This document shows, piece by piece, positions 17,015-26,919 of a DNA stretch of 64,000 nucleotides. The first letter of the stretch is position 1. Every line of letters starts with the position of its first letter. A model generated the notes under the pieces. The model was given only the letters and a program-made list of their open reading frames with translations, was not told the DNA's origin and ran no database searches. Position numbers and translations under genes: made by a program. Origin of the DNA: Mycobacterium sp. IS-1742 (GTDB lineage: Bacteria; Actinomycetota; Actinomycetes; Mycobacteriales; Mycobacteriaceae); assembly GCF_001500125.1 (NCBI RefSeq), contig NZ_LQIV01000010.1:52570-116569 (forward strand). Direction: 5' to 3'.

Positions 17015-17566
17015 TCACTCGCCGTGGACGTCGAGTCCCTGCGCCGCGGCGTAGGCCAGCGCCTGTTCGACGTCGATACGGGCGCCGCGCAGTGCGGCGG
17101 TGGTCCAGAACGTCGGGTCCACCCGGGCGCCTCGCAAGTCCGCGTTCTCGAGGCGCGCGCTCTGCACACGGACACCCTGGAGGTCTGCTCGTCGCAGCGC
17201 CGCCTCGCGCAGGTCCGTGCCCACCAGGTTCGCTTCGCGCAGCCGGCAGTCCGACAGGTCGACGCGGCGCAGATCGCACCCGCCGAGCACCGCGAGCGTC
17301 AGATCCACCTCGATCAGCGTCAGCGGGCGCAGCCGGCATTCGGTGAAGACCGAACCCAACATGCTGCAGTGGCGGAAGGTGCTGTGCCACAGGGACGATC
17401 GACGGAAGACACAGTTCCGGAACGCGGAACCGACATGCTCGGACTCGGACATGTCGACTCCGCTGAAGTCGCATCCGTCGAACACCACCCGCTCGGTGCG
17501 CAGCCGGCTCAGATCCTCGTCGCGGAAGTCCCGGTCGATGAACTCCTCATCGGTCCACTGCGCCAC
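17015..17566 (-). CDS. mfpA: Pentapeptide repeat protein MfpA, DNA gyrase protector
   Basis: A 183-residue right-handed beta-helix made of A(D/N)LXX-type repeats (ANLVG, TDLRE, ADLQG, ADLRG and others). M. tuberculosis MfpA is the same length (recall); it mimics DNA, binds gyrase and confers low-level fluoroquinolone protection. It is the last gene of the mfpE-D-C-B-A conservon, 2 bp after mfpB. Pairing with the small GTPase MfpB is known for the family. Confidence 0.95.
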   Translation of the reverse strand: MAQWTDEEFIDRDFRDEDLSRLRTERVVFDGCDFSGVDMSESEHVGSAFRNCVFRRSSLWHSTFRHCSMLGSVFTECRLRPLTLIEVDLTLAVLGGCDLRRVDLSDCRLREANLVGTDLREAALRRADLQGVRVQSARLENADLRGARVDPTFWTTAALRGARIDVEQALAYAAAQGLDVHGE

Positions 17567-17568
17567 GG

Positions 17569-18150
17569 TCAGCCCGGCAGCGCGGAAAGACAGTCCAGGG
17601 AGTACTCGGTGATCGCGATGAGCGCGGCCTTGGCCGATTCGCGGTTCCTGGCGTCGACGGTGATGACCGGGGTGCGTTCGGACAGGGCCAGCGCCTTTCG
17701 CACCGCATCCGTGGGATGTCTTGGCGCGCCGTCGAACTCATTGATGGCGACGAGGAACGGCAGGTTGCGGGCCTCGAAGAAGTCGACAGCGGCGAAGCTG
17801 TCCTGCAGCCGGCGCACGTCGACGAGGACGATCGCGCCGATCGCGCCGCGCACCAGGTCGTCCCACATGAACCAGAACCGCCGCTGTCCCGGCGTGCCGA
17901 ACAGGTACAGCACCAGGTCGTCGCCCAGCGTGATGCGGCCGAAGTCCATCGCGACGGTGGTCGTGCGCTTGTCGGGGGTGGCGTCGAGGCCGTCCACGCC
18001 CGCCGAGGCGTTGGTCACCAGCGCCTCGGTGCGCAGCGGCATGATCTCCGACACCGCACCCACGAACGTCGTCTTCCCGGCGCCGAACCCGCCGGAGACG
18101 ACGATCTTCGTCGCGCTCGAGCGCCGCCTGTCAGAGTGCTCGTAAGCCAC
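17569..18150 (-). CDS. mfpB: Small Ras-like GTPase MfpB of the mfp conservon
   Basis: A 193-residue GTP-binding protein of the DUF-ATP_bind_1/CvnD type. The P-loop is GGFGAGKTT (about residues 20-28), the switch II region is LFGTPGQRRF, and the base-recognition motif appears as an altered AINEFDG where Ras-like proteins have NKxD. It is the molecular switch of the conservon and is reported to act with MfpA on gyrase (recall). Its ATG lies inside the 3' end of mfpC (20-bp overlap). Confidence 0.92.
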   Translation of the reverse strand: MAYEHSDRRRSSATKIVVSGGFGAGKTTFVGAVSEIMPLRTEALVTNASAGVDGLDATPDKRTTTVAMDFGRITLGDDLVLYLFGTPGQRRFWFMWDDLVRGAIGAIVLVDVRRLQDSFAAVDFFEARNLPFLVAINEFDGAPRHPTDAVRKALALSERTPVITVDARNRESAKAALIAITEYSLDCLSALPG

Positions 18151-18496
18151 GCAGGGTCCTTCCTATGAGTTCGCGGCGTTCGTCGGAGGTCGCCGATTGG
18201 TCGAGGGTGGCGTGCACCCGTAGATAACCCTGCGTCACGAGGTCCCCCACAAGCACGCGCGCCACGCCGAGCGGCACCGATAAACGTGCAGCGATCTCCG
18301 CCACAGACGGCCGCTGGGCGCAGATCACGAGGATGTCCCCGCGCACGTCGCCGACCGGCCAGCGCGGCGGCCGGGACGAGTCGAGCGTCTCGATGGGCGC
18401 TTCCAGAGGGAGGTGGACGCGGGAGTCGGTGCGACCCGCGGTCAGCGTGTAGGGCCGTACCAGGCTGGGTCGGGCGGCGGATTCGGGTTCGTCCAC
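18131..18496 (-). CDS. mfpC: DUF742 protein MfpC
   Basis: A 121-residue CvnC-type protein with the DUF742 signature SLVRPYTLTAGRT near the start and a winged-helix-like C-terminal part (SVAEIAARLSVPLGVARVLVGDL). GTG at 18496 (VDEPESAARPS) is chosen as the first start after the mfpD stop, leaving a 7-bp gap. Part of the conserved four-protein signalling module beside MfpB. Biochemical role undefined. Confidence 0.85.
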   Translation of the reverse strand: MDEPESAARPSLVRPYTLTAGRTDSRVHLPLEAPIETLDSSRPPRWPVGDVRGDILVICAQRPSVAEIAARLSVPLGVARVLVGDLVTQGYLRVHATLDQSATSDERRELIGRTLRGLRAL

Positions 18497-18503
18497 GGCG
18501 CAC

Positions 18504-18920
18504 TCACGAGTGCTGAGGGGTACGCCGCTGCGACTGGACCACCGTGCCGACCCGCTCGACGAGGATCGCCATCTCGTAGCCGATCTGCCCGATGTCGCAG
18601 GAGCGGGTGGCCAGCGTCGCCAGGTTGGAGCCGTCACCGACCCGCATCAGCAGCAGGTAACCGTTCTCCATCTCGACGACCGACTGCAGCACGTACCCGC
18701 CGTCGAACAACTGCGCGGCGCCGGTCGACAGGCTCGCCAGACCGGAGGCGACCGCGGCGAGCTGGTCGGCCCGTTCGACCGGCATGTGCTCGCTGGCGGC
18801 CATCAGCAGACCGTCGGCGGACACCAGCACCGCATGGGTGACTCCGGACACGTCGCGGGCGAATCGGGAGACCAACCAGTCGAGCGATTCGCGCTGCGTC
18901 GAACGTGCCGGGTAGGTCAT
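18504..18920 (-). CDS. mfpD: Roadblock/LC7-domain protein MfpD
   Basis: A 138-residue roadblock/LC7 fold protein ([20 protein letters not shown], then [15 protein letters not shown]). In conservons these proteins are proposed to act as GTPase-activating or scaffold subunits for the CvnD/MfpB GTPase. The ATG at 18920 overlaps the mfpE stop by 4 bp (ATGA), which fixes the start. Confidence 0.9.
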   Translation of the reverse strand: MTYPARSTQRESLDWLVSRFARDVSGVTHAVLVSADGLLMAASEHMPVERADQLAAVASGLASLSTGAAQLFDGGYVLQSVVEMENGYLLLMRVGDGSNLATLATRSCDIGQIGYEMAILVERVGTVVQSQRRTPQHS

Positions 18921-21487
18921 TCGAGATCTGTTCCTCTGACTTCTCGGGAGTGGGCGCGGCCGGCGTGCACGCCACCGAAGTGGCTGCTCATGCTGGCCCG
19001 GATGGCCTCCGGATCGCGTCGGGGCGGGGCGTCGGCCCCGGCCGCCGATGCTACCTGCTCCTCGGTGTCGTCGCTGCGGTGCGCTCCGCCGCCGCTGCCC
19101 GGCACCAGCCGGGCTCCGGGATCGCGTACGGGCAGTCCCTCGTCGGTCCGTTCCCGCACCGGGGCCTCGTCCGCGGCGGCGGCCGCCGACCACCCGTGGT
19201 CCCACACCGACTTCCAGTCCAGGTCGGCGCTCTTGCCGAGCTCGGTCGGATCGACCAACCATTCCGAGAGCATCGACTGGTAGATCGCGTCGTCGGCGCC
19301 CGCGGTCGGCCTGGCCGCCGGTGCGGGTTCGGGCGCCGGCTCCGATTCGGGGCGCTCGTGCGCGCCGTTGGCGGCGGCCTGTGCCCGGGAGGCGAAGAAG
19401 GCGGACGTGTTCGTGGGGGTGGAGACCGGCATTCGCGGGTCGGTCTGCTCCCCCGCGGTGCCGGTGATCCCGCTGGCGCCGGGATGGCGTTGCGGCAGCC
19501 CGCCGGCCGCGAGTTCGCTGTGGCCGTTGAGTTCGCGGCCGGCCGGCTCGGGCCGGTGGTGACGCGAGTGCTCGCCGATGTCCTGCCGCGCGGGCGCGGC
19601 ACCGTACGGTTCGGCAGGCGGCACGGACGTCGGTGCGGCAGTGTCGGTGTGCGCGAGCAGGGAGGCGGGGACGTACACGCCCGCGGTGGTGCCGGAGTCC
19701 GGTTCGTCGACGACGGTGCTGCGCAGCCGGACGACGAAACCGTGCTGGGCCGCGAGCCGTCCGACCACGAACAGGCCCATGTGGCGGGCGGTGTACGGGG
19801 TGACCTCGCCGCCGGACTGCAGGCGGGCGTTGGCCATCCGCAGATCGGCCTCGGCCATCCCCAGGCCGGTGTCGCTGACCTCGACGACGAGGCCGCCGTT
19901 GCCGGTGTGCACGGCCGACACCCGCACCTGCGTGATGGGGGGCGAATACCGCAGCGCGTTGTCGAGCAGCTCGGCGAGCAGGTGCACGAGGTCGCCGGCC
20001 GCGGCGCCGATGATGCGGCTGTCGGGCACGGAGGCCGTCACCACGCGGGCGTAGTCCTCCACCTCCGAGGCCGCGGCGTTGATGATCGTCGCGACCGGGA
20101 CCGGCTCGGCCTGGTCCCGGGGGACCGACGCACCGGAGAGCACCAGCAGGTTGGCGCCGTTGCGGCGCATTCGGGCGGCGAGGTGGTCGAGCCGGAACAG
20201 GCTCTGCAGGCGTTCGGGGTCGTCCTCGTCGCGCTCCAGCCGGTCGATCAGCGACAGCTGCTGGTCCACCAGCGAGCGGCTGCGGCGCGACAGCGTCTCG
20301 AACATGTCGCTGATCTGCAGCTGCAGCCGCGCCTGCTCCCCGGCCAACAGCACGGCCTGCTCGTGCAGTTCGTCGACGGCGTGCGCGACCTGACCGACCT
20401 CCTCGGTGGTGTACACCGGGATCGGGGTGACCGGGGCGGGCTCGGCGCCGGCCCGGACCCGGTCGAGTTCTCCGGGCAGATCCTCGTGGGCGACCTTGAG
20501 GGCGCTGTCGCGCAGTCGGCGCAACGGGAGCACCAGCGAACGCGCCACCAACAGCACGAGAATCAGGGCGGCGACGAACACCAGCAGGATCAGCACCGCA
20601 TCGCGGATCGCGGCGGACCGCTCCGCATCCGCCGCGCTGGTCACCGCCGCCGGGATGGCGTCGGTGGTGTCGGCGATCATGGTGTCCGCGATGCCGGCGG
20701 TCACGGCCTGGGACTGCAGCAGTTCGGGGTTGCCGACCAGGACCACGGCGGGGTTGGAGATCAGCGACATGCGCTTGACCATCTCGCTGCGCAGGGTGTT
20801 GGCCTCCTCCGAGGCGCCGCCGAGCAGTTCGGCCATCCCGTTCACCGTCGACGGCTCGGTGCCCGCGAGCGTGTTCATCGACGTGCGTAGTTCGGGTTCG
20901 GGGACGTCGGCGCCGCGGGTGACGAGCATCTGCTGCATCGCCATCTGACCGCGTGCGCCGATCGCCCGGGAGAGAGCTTCGGCCTGCAACTGGACGCGCT
21001 GTTCGTCGCCGCGGGCCGATCCGGTGATCGCCGTCTCGGCGGTCAGCAGCAGCGGCGCATAGGTCATCACCCGCTGGCGCAGGTCGATCGAATTCGCCAT
21101 GACCTTGTTGACTAGATCCTGCCCGGGATCGAGCAGGTCGGTGACCGCCTGCCGGACGTCGGGTACGACGTCGGTGGCCGCGAGCTGTTGCCGTAACGCC
21201 GTCTTGGCGGTGTCGTACTCCGCGAGCGCAGGCTGCGTCTCACGCCCCTCGGTCGCGGCGACGACGGTGGTCTCCAGGGCGTCCATGTAGGCGTTGATGT
21301 CCGGGATGAGCTCGGCGCGCTCGGCGGCCAACCGCAGATCACCGGCCTGCCGCAGGTTGCCGGCGATACGCGAGCCGCCGAACACGCCGGCCAGGACCAG
21401 CGGGACGAGCACGATCGCGAGCACTTTCCAGCGCACCGGCCAGTTCGCCGGCGACCAGCGCGACGGCCGTTTGGGTGGCGCAGTCAT
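18917..21487 (-). CDS. mfpE: Membrane sensor histidine-kinase-like protein MfpE
   Basis: An 856-residue sensor. Residues 20-45 are a membrane segment ([19 protein letters not shown]) and a second lies near residues 305-325, bracketing an extracytoplasmic nitrate/sulfonate-sensor-like helical domain. A HAMP-like region follows, then a GHKL ATPase domain with the N-box [11 protein letters not shown] and the G1 region [16 protein letters not shown] long low-complexity Pro/Ala/Glu-rich tail of about 250 residues ends the protein. No phosphoacceptor His box was pinned down, as is usual for CvnA proteins. It heads the five-gene mfp operon; 230 bp upstream hold its promoter. Confidence 0.9.
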   Translation of the reverse strand: MTAPPKRPSRWSPANWPVRWKVLAIVLVPLVLAGVFGGSRIAGNLRQAGDLRLAAERAELIPDINAYMDALETTVVAATEGRETQPALAEYDTAKTALRQQLAATDVVPDVRQAVTDLLDPGQDLVNKVMANSIDLRQRVMTYAPLLLTAETAITGSARGDEQRVQLQAEALSRAIGARGQMAMQQMLVTRGADVPEPELRTSMNTLAGTEPSTVNGMAELLGGASEEANTLRSEMVKRMSLISNPAVVLVGNPELLQSQAVTAGIADTMIADTTDAIPAAVTSAADAERSAAIRDAVLILLVFVAALILVLLVARSLVLPLRRLRDSALKVAHEDLPGELDRVRAGAEPAPVTPIPVYTTEEVGQVAHAVDELHEQAVLLAGEQARLQLQISDMFETLSRRSRSLVDQQLSLIDRLERDEDDPERLQSLFRLDHLAARMRRNGANLLVLSGASVPRDQAEPVPVATIINAAASEVEDYARVVTASVPDSRIIGAAAGDLVHLLAELLDNALRYSPPITQVRVSAVHTGNGGLVVEVSDTGLGMAEADLRMANARLQSGGEVTPYTARHMGLFVVGRLAAQHGFVVRLRSTVVDEPDSGTTAGVYVPASLLAHTDTAAPTSVPPAEPYGAAPARQDIGEHSRHHRPEPAGRELNGHSELAAGGLPQRHPGASGITGTAGEQTDPRMPVSTPTNTSAFFASRAQAAANGAHERPESEPAPEPAPAARPTAGADDAIYQSMLSEWLVDPTELGKSADLDWKSVWDHGWSAAAAADEAPVRERTDEGLPVRDPGARLVPGSGGGAHRSDDTEEQVASAAGADAPPRRDPEAIRASMSSHFGGVHAGRAHSREVRGTDLE

Positions 21488-21717
21488 CGGCGCCGGACCG
21501 CGTGGCCGGCCCAGGATGCGCGTGTCAGTACTGAAGCGTCATTCATGGAGGTTTCCTGCTGTTCGCACCTGTTTGCGGGACGCGGTATCGCGCCTGGTAC
21601 GCCTGGCAATTCGACGAGTATGACAGCCGTCAGCTGGGGTTTCCACAATTCTTACTGAACAGACAGAGTTCGTGACCAGACCGATGCGCGTCCGTGTGGT
21701 GATCGAGCAAATACCAG

Positions 21718-22323
21718 CTAAGCGGGCCGCAGGATCGCCACGAGGAAGTCGGAGTCGTCGGCGAAGGGCCGGACATCCCACGTGGACAGCAGCAGATCGC
21801 GGACGAAGCCGGCATCCGCTGCGTTGCCGAGGAATTCGTCGAACGCATAGTCGCGGCCGGCGCCGAAGCCGATCACCGCCCGTCCGTCGTCGGCAAGGTG
21901 GGCCCGCAACCGGCGCAACACCTGGGTCCTGGTACTCGGCGCGAGGAACGTCATGACGTTTCCGGCCGACACGATGAGGTCGAACGGTTCGGGGACGCCG
22001 CGCGCGGGCAGGTCGAGTTCGGCGAGGTCCCCGACGAGCCAGCGCGGGCCGGGATGGTCCTGCTCGGCCGCCTCGATCAGGGCCGGGTCGACGTCGACTC
22101 CGACGACCCGGTGCCCGGCCGCGGCCAGATAGCCGCCGACCCGGCCGGGGCCGCAGCCGGCGTCGAGGATGTGGGCGCCGCGCGGCACCATCGCGTCGAC
22201 GAGTCGGGCCTCGCCGACCAGATCGTCCCCGGCGCGCGCCATCGCCCGGAACCGCTCGATGTACCACCGCGAATGACCGGGATCGGCCGCGACCTTCTGC
22301 ATCCAGAGACTGGGTTCGGCCAT
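21718..22323 (-). CDS. SAM-dependent methyltransferase
   Basis: A 201-residue class I methyltransferase with motif I ILDAGCGPGRVGGYL near residues 53-67 and the acidic VVGVDVDP after strand 2. Substrate unknown. It diverges from spoU with only 15 bp between start codons, so the two promoters must overlap each other's 5' coding sequence. The 230 bp between its stop and mfpE contain no ORF I can support. Confidence 0.85.
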   Translation of the reverse strand: MAEPSLWMQKVAADPGHSRWYIERFRAMARAGDDLVGEARLVDAMVPRGAHILDAGCGPGRVGGYLAAAGHRVVGVDVDPALIEAAEQDHPGPRWLVGDLAELDLPARGVPEPFDLIVSAGNVMTFLAPSTRTQVLRRLRAHLADDGRAVIGFGAGRDYAFDEFLGNAADAGFVRDLLLSTWDVRPFADDSDFLVAILRPA

Positions 22324-22338
22324 GCGAGCATTATCGCT

Positions 22339-22803
22339 GTGTTCAAGGTGATGTTCTATTCACCCCGGATCGCGCCCAACACCGGCAACGCCATCCGCAT
22401 GGTGGCGGGCAGCGGCTGCGCACTGCATCTGGTGCGACCGCTGGGTTTCGACCTCTCCGAGCCCAAGCTGCGCCGCGCCGGGCTGGACTACCACGACCTC
22501 GCGTCGGTCACCGTGCACGACGATCTCCGCGCCGCGTGGGATGCGGTGCTGCCCGCGTCGGTCTACGCGTTCACCGCGCACGCCACCCTGTCGTTCGCCG
22601 AGATCGCCTACCGGCCGGGCGATGTGCTGATGTTCGGGCCGGAGCCCACCGGGCTCGACGCCGAGACGCTGGCCGACCCGCACATCACCGCGCAGGTGCG
22701 GATCCCGATGCTGGCCGGGCGGCGGTCACTGAACCTGTCGAACGCCGCGGCGGTCGCGGTCTATGAGGCGTGGCGCCAGCACGGGTTCACCGGGGCCGTC
22801 TAG
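22339..22803 (+). CDS. spoU: SpoU-family tRNA 2'-O-methyltransferase (TrmL-like)
   Basis: A 154-residue SPOUT methyltransferase. The conserved motifs are SPRIAPNTGNAIR (residues 7-19), DVLMFGPEPTGLD (motif 2) and IPMLAGRRSLNLSNAAAVAV (motif 3, forming the knot). Members methylate ribose 34 in the anticodon loop of certain tRNAs. The GTG at 22339 gives exactly the length I recall for M. tuberculosis Rv3366. There is no SD; with 15 bp to the divergent gene the mRNA is probably leaderless. Confidence 0.92.
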   Translation: MFKVMFYSPRIAPNTGNAIRMVAGSGCALHLVRPLGFDLSEPKLRRAGLDYHDLASVTVHDDLRAAWDAVLPASVYAFTAHATLSFAEIAYRPGDVLMFGPEPTGLDAETLADPHITAQVRIPMLAGRRSLNLSNAAAVAVYEAWRQHGFTGAV

Positions 22804-22810
22804 ACCCGCC

Positions 22811-23452
22811 TCACCACGCGTCCCAGTGGGTGAGCTGCTCGGCGGGAAGGCGCTTGGCCTTCTTGAAGTCGGTGCCCTTGGTGTAGGCGATCGGGAAGAG
22901 CCCGGCCTGGCTGTACTTGTCGAACGGGATGCCGAGCAGGTCGGCGGCCTGCTTCTCGCCCTCGCCCAGCAGGTGCAGCGTCGTCCAGGCCGAGCCGAGA
23001 CCGCGGGAGCGCAACGCCAGCATGAAGCTCCAGGCGGCGGGCAGCAGCGAACCCCAGAACGAGGCGGACATGCCGGCGGGCGCGCCGTCGGGCCGGCCCT
23101 CGAGGCAGGGGATCATCATCACCGGTACCTCGTGGAAGTGGTCGTTGAGGTAGCGGGCGGAGTCGCTGACCAGCTCCATGCGCTCACCGCGCACGTCGTC
23201 GTAGTCGGGCTTGGGCAGGTCGAGGTAGGCGTTCGCGTTGACGCGGTAGATCTCGGCCAGCGCCTTCTTCTTGTCGGGGTCGGTGACGAAGACCCACTGC
23301 CAGCCCTGGGCGTTCGACCCCGTCGGGGCCTGCAGCGCGAGCTCCAGGCACTCCATGATCACCTCGCGCGGCACCGGCTTCTCCAGGTCCAGTCGCTTGC
23401 GCACCGAGCGGGTGGTGGTCAGGAGTTCGTCGACAGTCAGGTTGAGGGTCAT
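22811..23452 (-). CDS. Nitroreductase-family FMN oxidoreductase
   Basis: A 213-residue nitroreductase fold protein: TTRSVRKRLD near residue 13 contacts the FMN phosphate, followed by QAPTGSNAQGWQWVFV and the C-terminal GLGSAWTTLHL and GLFPIAYTKG. It matches M. tuberculosis Rv3368c (recall). NAD(P)H-dependent reduction of an unidentified acceptor. The 24-bp gap to dnaE2 on the same strand means read-through from the SOS gene is possible. Confidence 0.9.
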   Translation of the reverse strand: MTLNLTVDELLTTTRSVRKRLDLEKPVPREVIMECLELALQAPTGSNAQGWQWVFVTDPDKKKALAEIYRVNANAYLDLPKPDYDDVRGERMELVSDSARYLNDHFHEVPVMMIPCLEGRPDGAPAGMSASFWGSLLPAAWSFMLALRSRGLGSAWTTLHLLGEGEKQAADLLGIPFDKYSQAGLFPIAYTKGTDFKKAKRLPAEQLTHWDAW

Positions 23453-23476
23453 GGGTCGAGGCTACCGAGTGGTTCA

Positions 23477-26400
23477 CTAGCGGAAATCCCGCGACTTCGA
23501 GCCGACCCGCATGTCCAATCTGCCCAGCCGGTCGGCGACGACGGTGACCGCACCGGTGGCGTTCTGCACGATGCCGCGGATCACCATCGCCGGCGCGGTC
23601 TGCGCAAGACGCCGCTGACGCGACCAGAGTTGCGGTGAGCACACGACATTGACCATCCCCGTCTCGTCCTCGAGGTTGAGGAACGTCACGCCCTGCGCGG
23701 TGGCAGGGCGCTGCCGATGGGTCACCGCCCCGGCCACCAGCACGCGGGTGCCGTCGGGCACCTCCAACAGCCGGGCCGCGGGGACGACGCCCATCGCGTC
23801 GAGGTTGTCCCGTAGGAACTGGGTGGGATAGCTGTCCGGGGACACTCCGGTGGCCCACACGTCGGCGGCGGCCAGTTCCAGTTCGCTCATCCCGGGCAGC
23901 GACGGGATCTGCCCCGCCGAACCGACACCGGGTAGCCGGTCGGGCCGTTCGGCGGCGGCCGCACCCGCCGCCCACAGCCCCTCACGGCGGGTGATGCCGA
24001 AACAGCCCAGCGCACCGGCGGTCGCCAACGCCTCGGTCTGCGGCACCGACAGCTGCACCCGGCCGGTCAGGTCGAGCAGATCAGCGAACGGCCCGTTGGC
24101 TTTTCGTTCCTCGACGATACGCTCGGCGAGGTCGTCACCGATGTGGCGGACCGCGGCGAGCCCCAGCCGCACCTCGGTCCCGGCGTTCTCCAGCGTCGCG
24201 CGGGCCAGGCTGGCATTGACATCCGGGCCGTGCACACTGACGCCGTGCCTGCGCGCATCGGCCACCAGCGACTGCGGTGAGTAGAAACCCATCGGCTGCG
24301 CCCGCAGCAGCGCCGCGCAGAACGCCGCCGGGTGATGCAGTTTGAACCACGACGAATAGAACACCAGCGACGCGAAGCTCAGCGAATGGCTCTCGGGGAA
24401 GCCGAAGTTCGCGAACGCCTCCAGCTTCTCGTAGATCCGGTCGGCCACCTCGCCGGTGATGCCGTGGCGCTGACGCATCCCGTCGTAGAACCGGCCCCGC
24501 AGCCGGCGCATCTTCTCCGTCGACCGCTTCGACCCCATGGCGCGGCGCAGTTGGTCGGCCTCGGCGGCGGTGAACCCGGCGCAGTCGACGGCCAGTTGCA
24601 TCAACTGCTCCTGGAACAGCGGCACCCCCAGCGTCTTGCGCAGCGCGTTCTCCATCGACGGGTGGTCGTAGGTGACGGGCTCCTCCCCGTTGCGCCGCTT
24701 GATGTAGGGGTGCACCGACCCGCCCTGGATCGGCCCAGGCCGGATCAGCGCGACCTCGACGACCAGGTCGTAGAAGACGCGGGGTTTCAGCCGCGGCAGC
24801 GTGGCCATCTGCGCGCGGGACTCCACCTGGAACACGCCGACCGAATCGGCGCGCTGCAGCATCTCGTAGACGGCCGTCTCGGACAGGTCGAGCCTGGCCA
24901 GGTCGACGTCGAGGCCCTTGTGTTCGCGGACCAGGTCGATGCAGTAGTGCAGCGCCGAGAGCATGCCGAGCCCGAGCATGTCGAACTTGACCAGGCCGAT
25001 GGCCGCGCAGTCGTCCTTGTCCCACTGCAGCACGCTGCGATTGGCCATGCGGGCCCATTCCACCGGGCACACGTCGGCGATCGGCCGGTCACAGATCACC
25101 ATGCCGCCGGAGTGGATCCCCATGTGCCGCGGGAGGTTCGAGATCTGCAACGCCAGATCCACCACCGGCTCCGGGATGCCCTCGACGTCCGGGGAGTCGG
25201 CCAGCCCGTTCCACTTGCTGAGCTGTTTGCTCCAGGCGTCCTGCTGTCCCTGCGAGAAGCCGAGCGCGCGGGCCATGTCCCGGATGGCGCTGCGCCCGCG
25301 GTAGGTGATCACGTTGGCGACCTGGGCGGCGTAGTCACGGCCGTAGCGGTCGTAGACGTACTGGATCGCCTGCTCGCGCAGGTCGGATTCGATGTCGATG
25401 TCGATGTCGGGTGGCCCGTCGCGGGCCGGAGACAGGAACCGTTCGAACAGCAGCTCGTTGGCGACCGGGTCGACGTTGGTCACCCCCAGCGCGTAACAGA
25501 CCGCGGAGTTGGCCGCCGAGCCGCGCCCCTGGGCGAGGATGCCGTTTTCCTTGCAGAACCGCGTGATGTCGTGGACGACGAGGAAATAGCCTGGGAAGGA
25601 CAGCTTTTCGATGACCCGCAGTTCGTGTTCGATCTGGGCGTAGGCCTGCGGGGCCCGTTCCGGTGGACCGTAGCGGTGGCGGGCGCCGAGCATCACCAGG
25701 TGCCGCAGCCAGCTGTCCTCGGTATGGCCCGGCGGCACGTCGAACGGCGGCAGCTGCGGGGCGATCAGCGCCAGCCCGAACGCGCACTGCTCCCCCAGGT
25801 CGGCGGCGGCGGTGACGACCTGCGGGCAGTGCGCGAACAGCCGGGCCATCTCCTCTCCCGAGCGCAGATGCGAACCACCGAGCGGGGCCAGGTAGCCGGC
25901 GGCCTCGTCGATCGAGTGGCGGGCCCGGATCGCGCCCATCGCCATCGCCAGCCGGCCGCGTGACGGTTCGGCGAAATGCGCTGCGGTGGTGGCCACGACG
26001 TGCAGACCGAAGCGCGGTGCCAGTTCGGCCAGCGCGGCGTTGCGCTCGTCGTCGAAGGGGTGGCCGTGGTGGGTGAGCTCGACGCTGACCCGGTCGGCGC
26101 CGAACCGGTCGACCAGATCGGCGAGGGCCTTCTCGGCCGCTTCGGGACCCCCCTCCGAGAGCGCTTGGCGGACATGGCCTTTGCGGCATCCGGTGAGGAT
26201 GTGCCAGTGCCCTCCCGCGGCCTCGGTGAGCGCGTCATAGTCGTAGCGGGGCTTGCCCTTCTCACCCCCGGCCAGGTGCGCCTTGGCGATCTCGCGCGAC
26301 AGCCGCCGGTACCCCTCCGGCCCGCGGGCCAGTACCAGCAGGTGCGGGCCCGGTGGGTCGGGCACTTCCGTACGAGCCGTGTTACCCAGCGACAGCTCGG

Positions 26401-26767
26401 CGCCGAACACCGTGCGCATGTCGAGTTCCTTGGCCGCCTCGGCGAACCGGACGACTCCGTAGAGCCCGTCGTGGTCGGTCAGCGCGATGGCCCGCAGGTC
26501 AAGCCGGGCGGCCTCCTCGACGAGTTCCTCCGGCGTGCCGGCCCCGTCGAGGAAGCTGTACGCCGAATGCGCATGCAGTTCGGCGTAGGACACGGAACCG
26601 CCCGACCGCGGCAGATTTGGAGCCTGGTAGGCGCCGCGTTTGCGCGACCACGCCGGGCTGTCCCCGCCGTCTCCGGGAGGTTCGCGCAGGGACTCGCCGG
26701 CCCGCCGGGGCTTGCCGTTCAGCACCCGCTCGATCTCCGGCCACGTCGGCCCGTTGGAGAAACCCAC
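23477..26767 (-). CDS. dnaE2: Error-prone DNA polymerase III alpha subunit, mutasome catalytic component
   Basis: A 1096-residue C-family polymerase. The PHP domain starts at ELHAHSAYSFLDG, the palm carries the catalytic acidic run PDIDIDIESDLRE, and an OB-fold (GTRVLVAGAVTHRQRPAT) lies near the C-terminus. DnaE2 performs damage-tolerant, mutagenic synthesis with ImuA' and ImuB after SOS induction in mycobacteria. GTG at 26767 (VGFSNGPTW) matches the remembered M. tuberculosis N-terminus and lies 6 nt after a -10 TACACT, so the mRNA is probably leaderless. Open frame upstream to 26878 is not coding. A LexA box lies immediately upstream. Confidence 0.95.
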   Translation of the reverse strand: MGFSNGPTWPEIERVLNGKPRRAGESLREPPGDGGDSPAWSRKRGAYQAPNLPRSGGSVSYAELHAHSAYSFLDGAGTPEELVEEAARLDLRAIALTDHDGLYGVVRFAEAAKELDMRTVFGAELSLGNTARTEVPDPPGPHLLVLARGPEGYRRLSREIAKAHLAGGEKGKPRYDYDALTEAAGGHWHILTGCRKGHVRQALSEGGPEAAEKALADLVDRFGADRVSVELTHHGHPFDDERNAALAELAPRFGLHVVATTAAHFAEPSRGRLAMAMGAIRARHSIDEAAGYLAPLGGSHLRSGEEMARLFAHCPQVVTAAADLGEQCAFGLALIAPQLPPFDVPPGHTEDSWLRHLVMLGARHRYGPPERAPQAYAQIEHELRVIEKLSFPGYFLVVHDITRFCKENGILAQGRGSAANSAVCYALGVTNVDPVANELLFERFLSPARDGPPDIDIDIESDLREQAIQYVYDRYGRDYAAQVANVITYRGRSAIRDMARALGFSQGQQDAWSKQLSKWNGLADSPDVEGIPEPVVDLALQISNLPRHMGIHSGGMVICDRPIADVCPVEWARMANRSVLQWDKDDCAAIGLVKFDMLGLGMLSALHYCIDLVREHKGLDVDLARLDLSETAVYEMLQRADSVGVFQVESRAQMATLPRLKPRVFYDLVVEVALIRPGPIQGGSVHPYIKRRNGEEPVTYDHPSMENALRKTLGVPLFQEQLMQLAVDCAGFTAAEADQLRRAMGSKRSTEKMRRLRGRFYDGMRQRHGITGEVADRIYEKLEAFANFGFPESHSLSFASLVFYSSWFKLHHPAAFCAALLRAQPMGFYSPQSLVADARRHGVSVHGPDVNASLARATLENAGTEVRLGLAAVRHIGDDLAERIVEERKANGPFADLLDLTGRVQLSVPQTEALATAGALGCFGITRREGLWAAGAAAAERPDRLPGVGSAGQIPSLPGMSELELAAADVWATGVSPDSYPTQFLRDNLDAMGVVPAARLLEVPDGTRVLVAGAVTHRQRPATAQGVTFLNLEDETGMVNVVCSPQLWSRQRRLAQTAPAMVIRGIVQNATGAVTVVADRLGRLDMRVGSKSRDFR

Positions 26768-26773
26768 CCCACG

Positions 26774-26795
26774 AGTGTACCGAACATCCGTTCGA
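26774..26795 (-). promoter_or_regulatory. LexA (SOS) box and -10 element of dnaE2
   Basis: CGAAC-atcc-GTTCGA at 26780-26795 matches the mycobacterial SOS box TCGAAC-N4-GTTCGA at 11 of 12 defined bases. On the minus strand it abuts TACACT (26779-26774), which is followed by 6 nt and the GTG of dnaE2. LexA bound here would cover the promoter. Confidence 0.85.
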
Positions 26796-26919
26796 TGAAG
26801 GGAGGGGTCGCGGCTCCCTCCCACTCTCAATCTATAGCGCGACCGGGGGCTTGCGGCAAGACCCGGGGTGTGCTGCACACTCGCTGGCCGAAGCTGTCAC
26901 CTGCACATATGGAGGTCGA

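Noticed and set aside
18905..20890. 661-residue plus-strand open frame opposite mfpE
   Set aside because: Shadow of the conserved MfpE coding frame; no recognisable motif.
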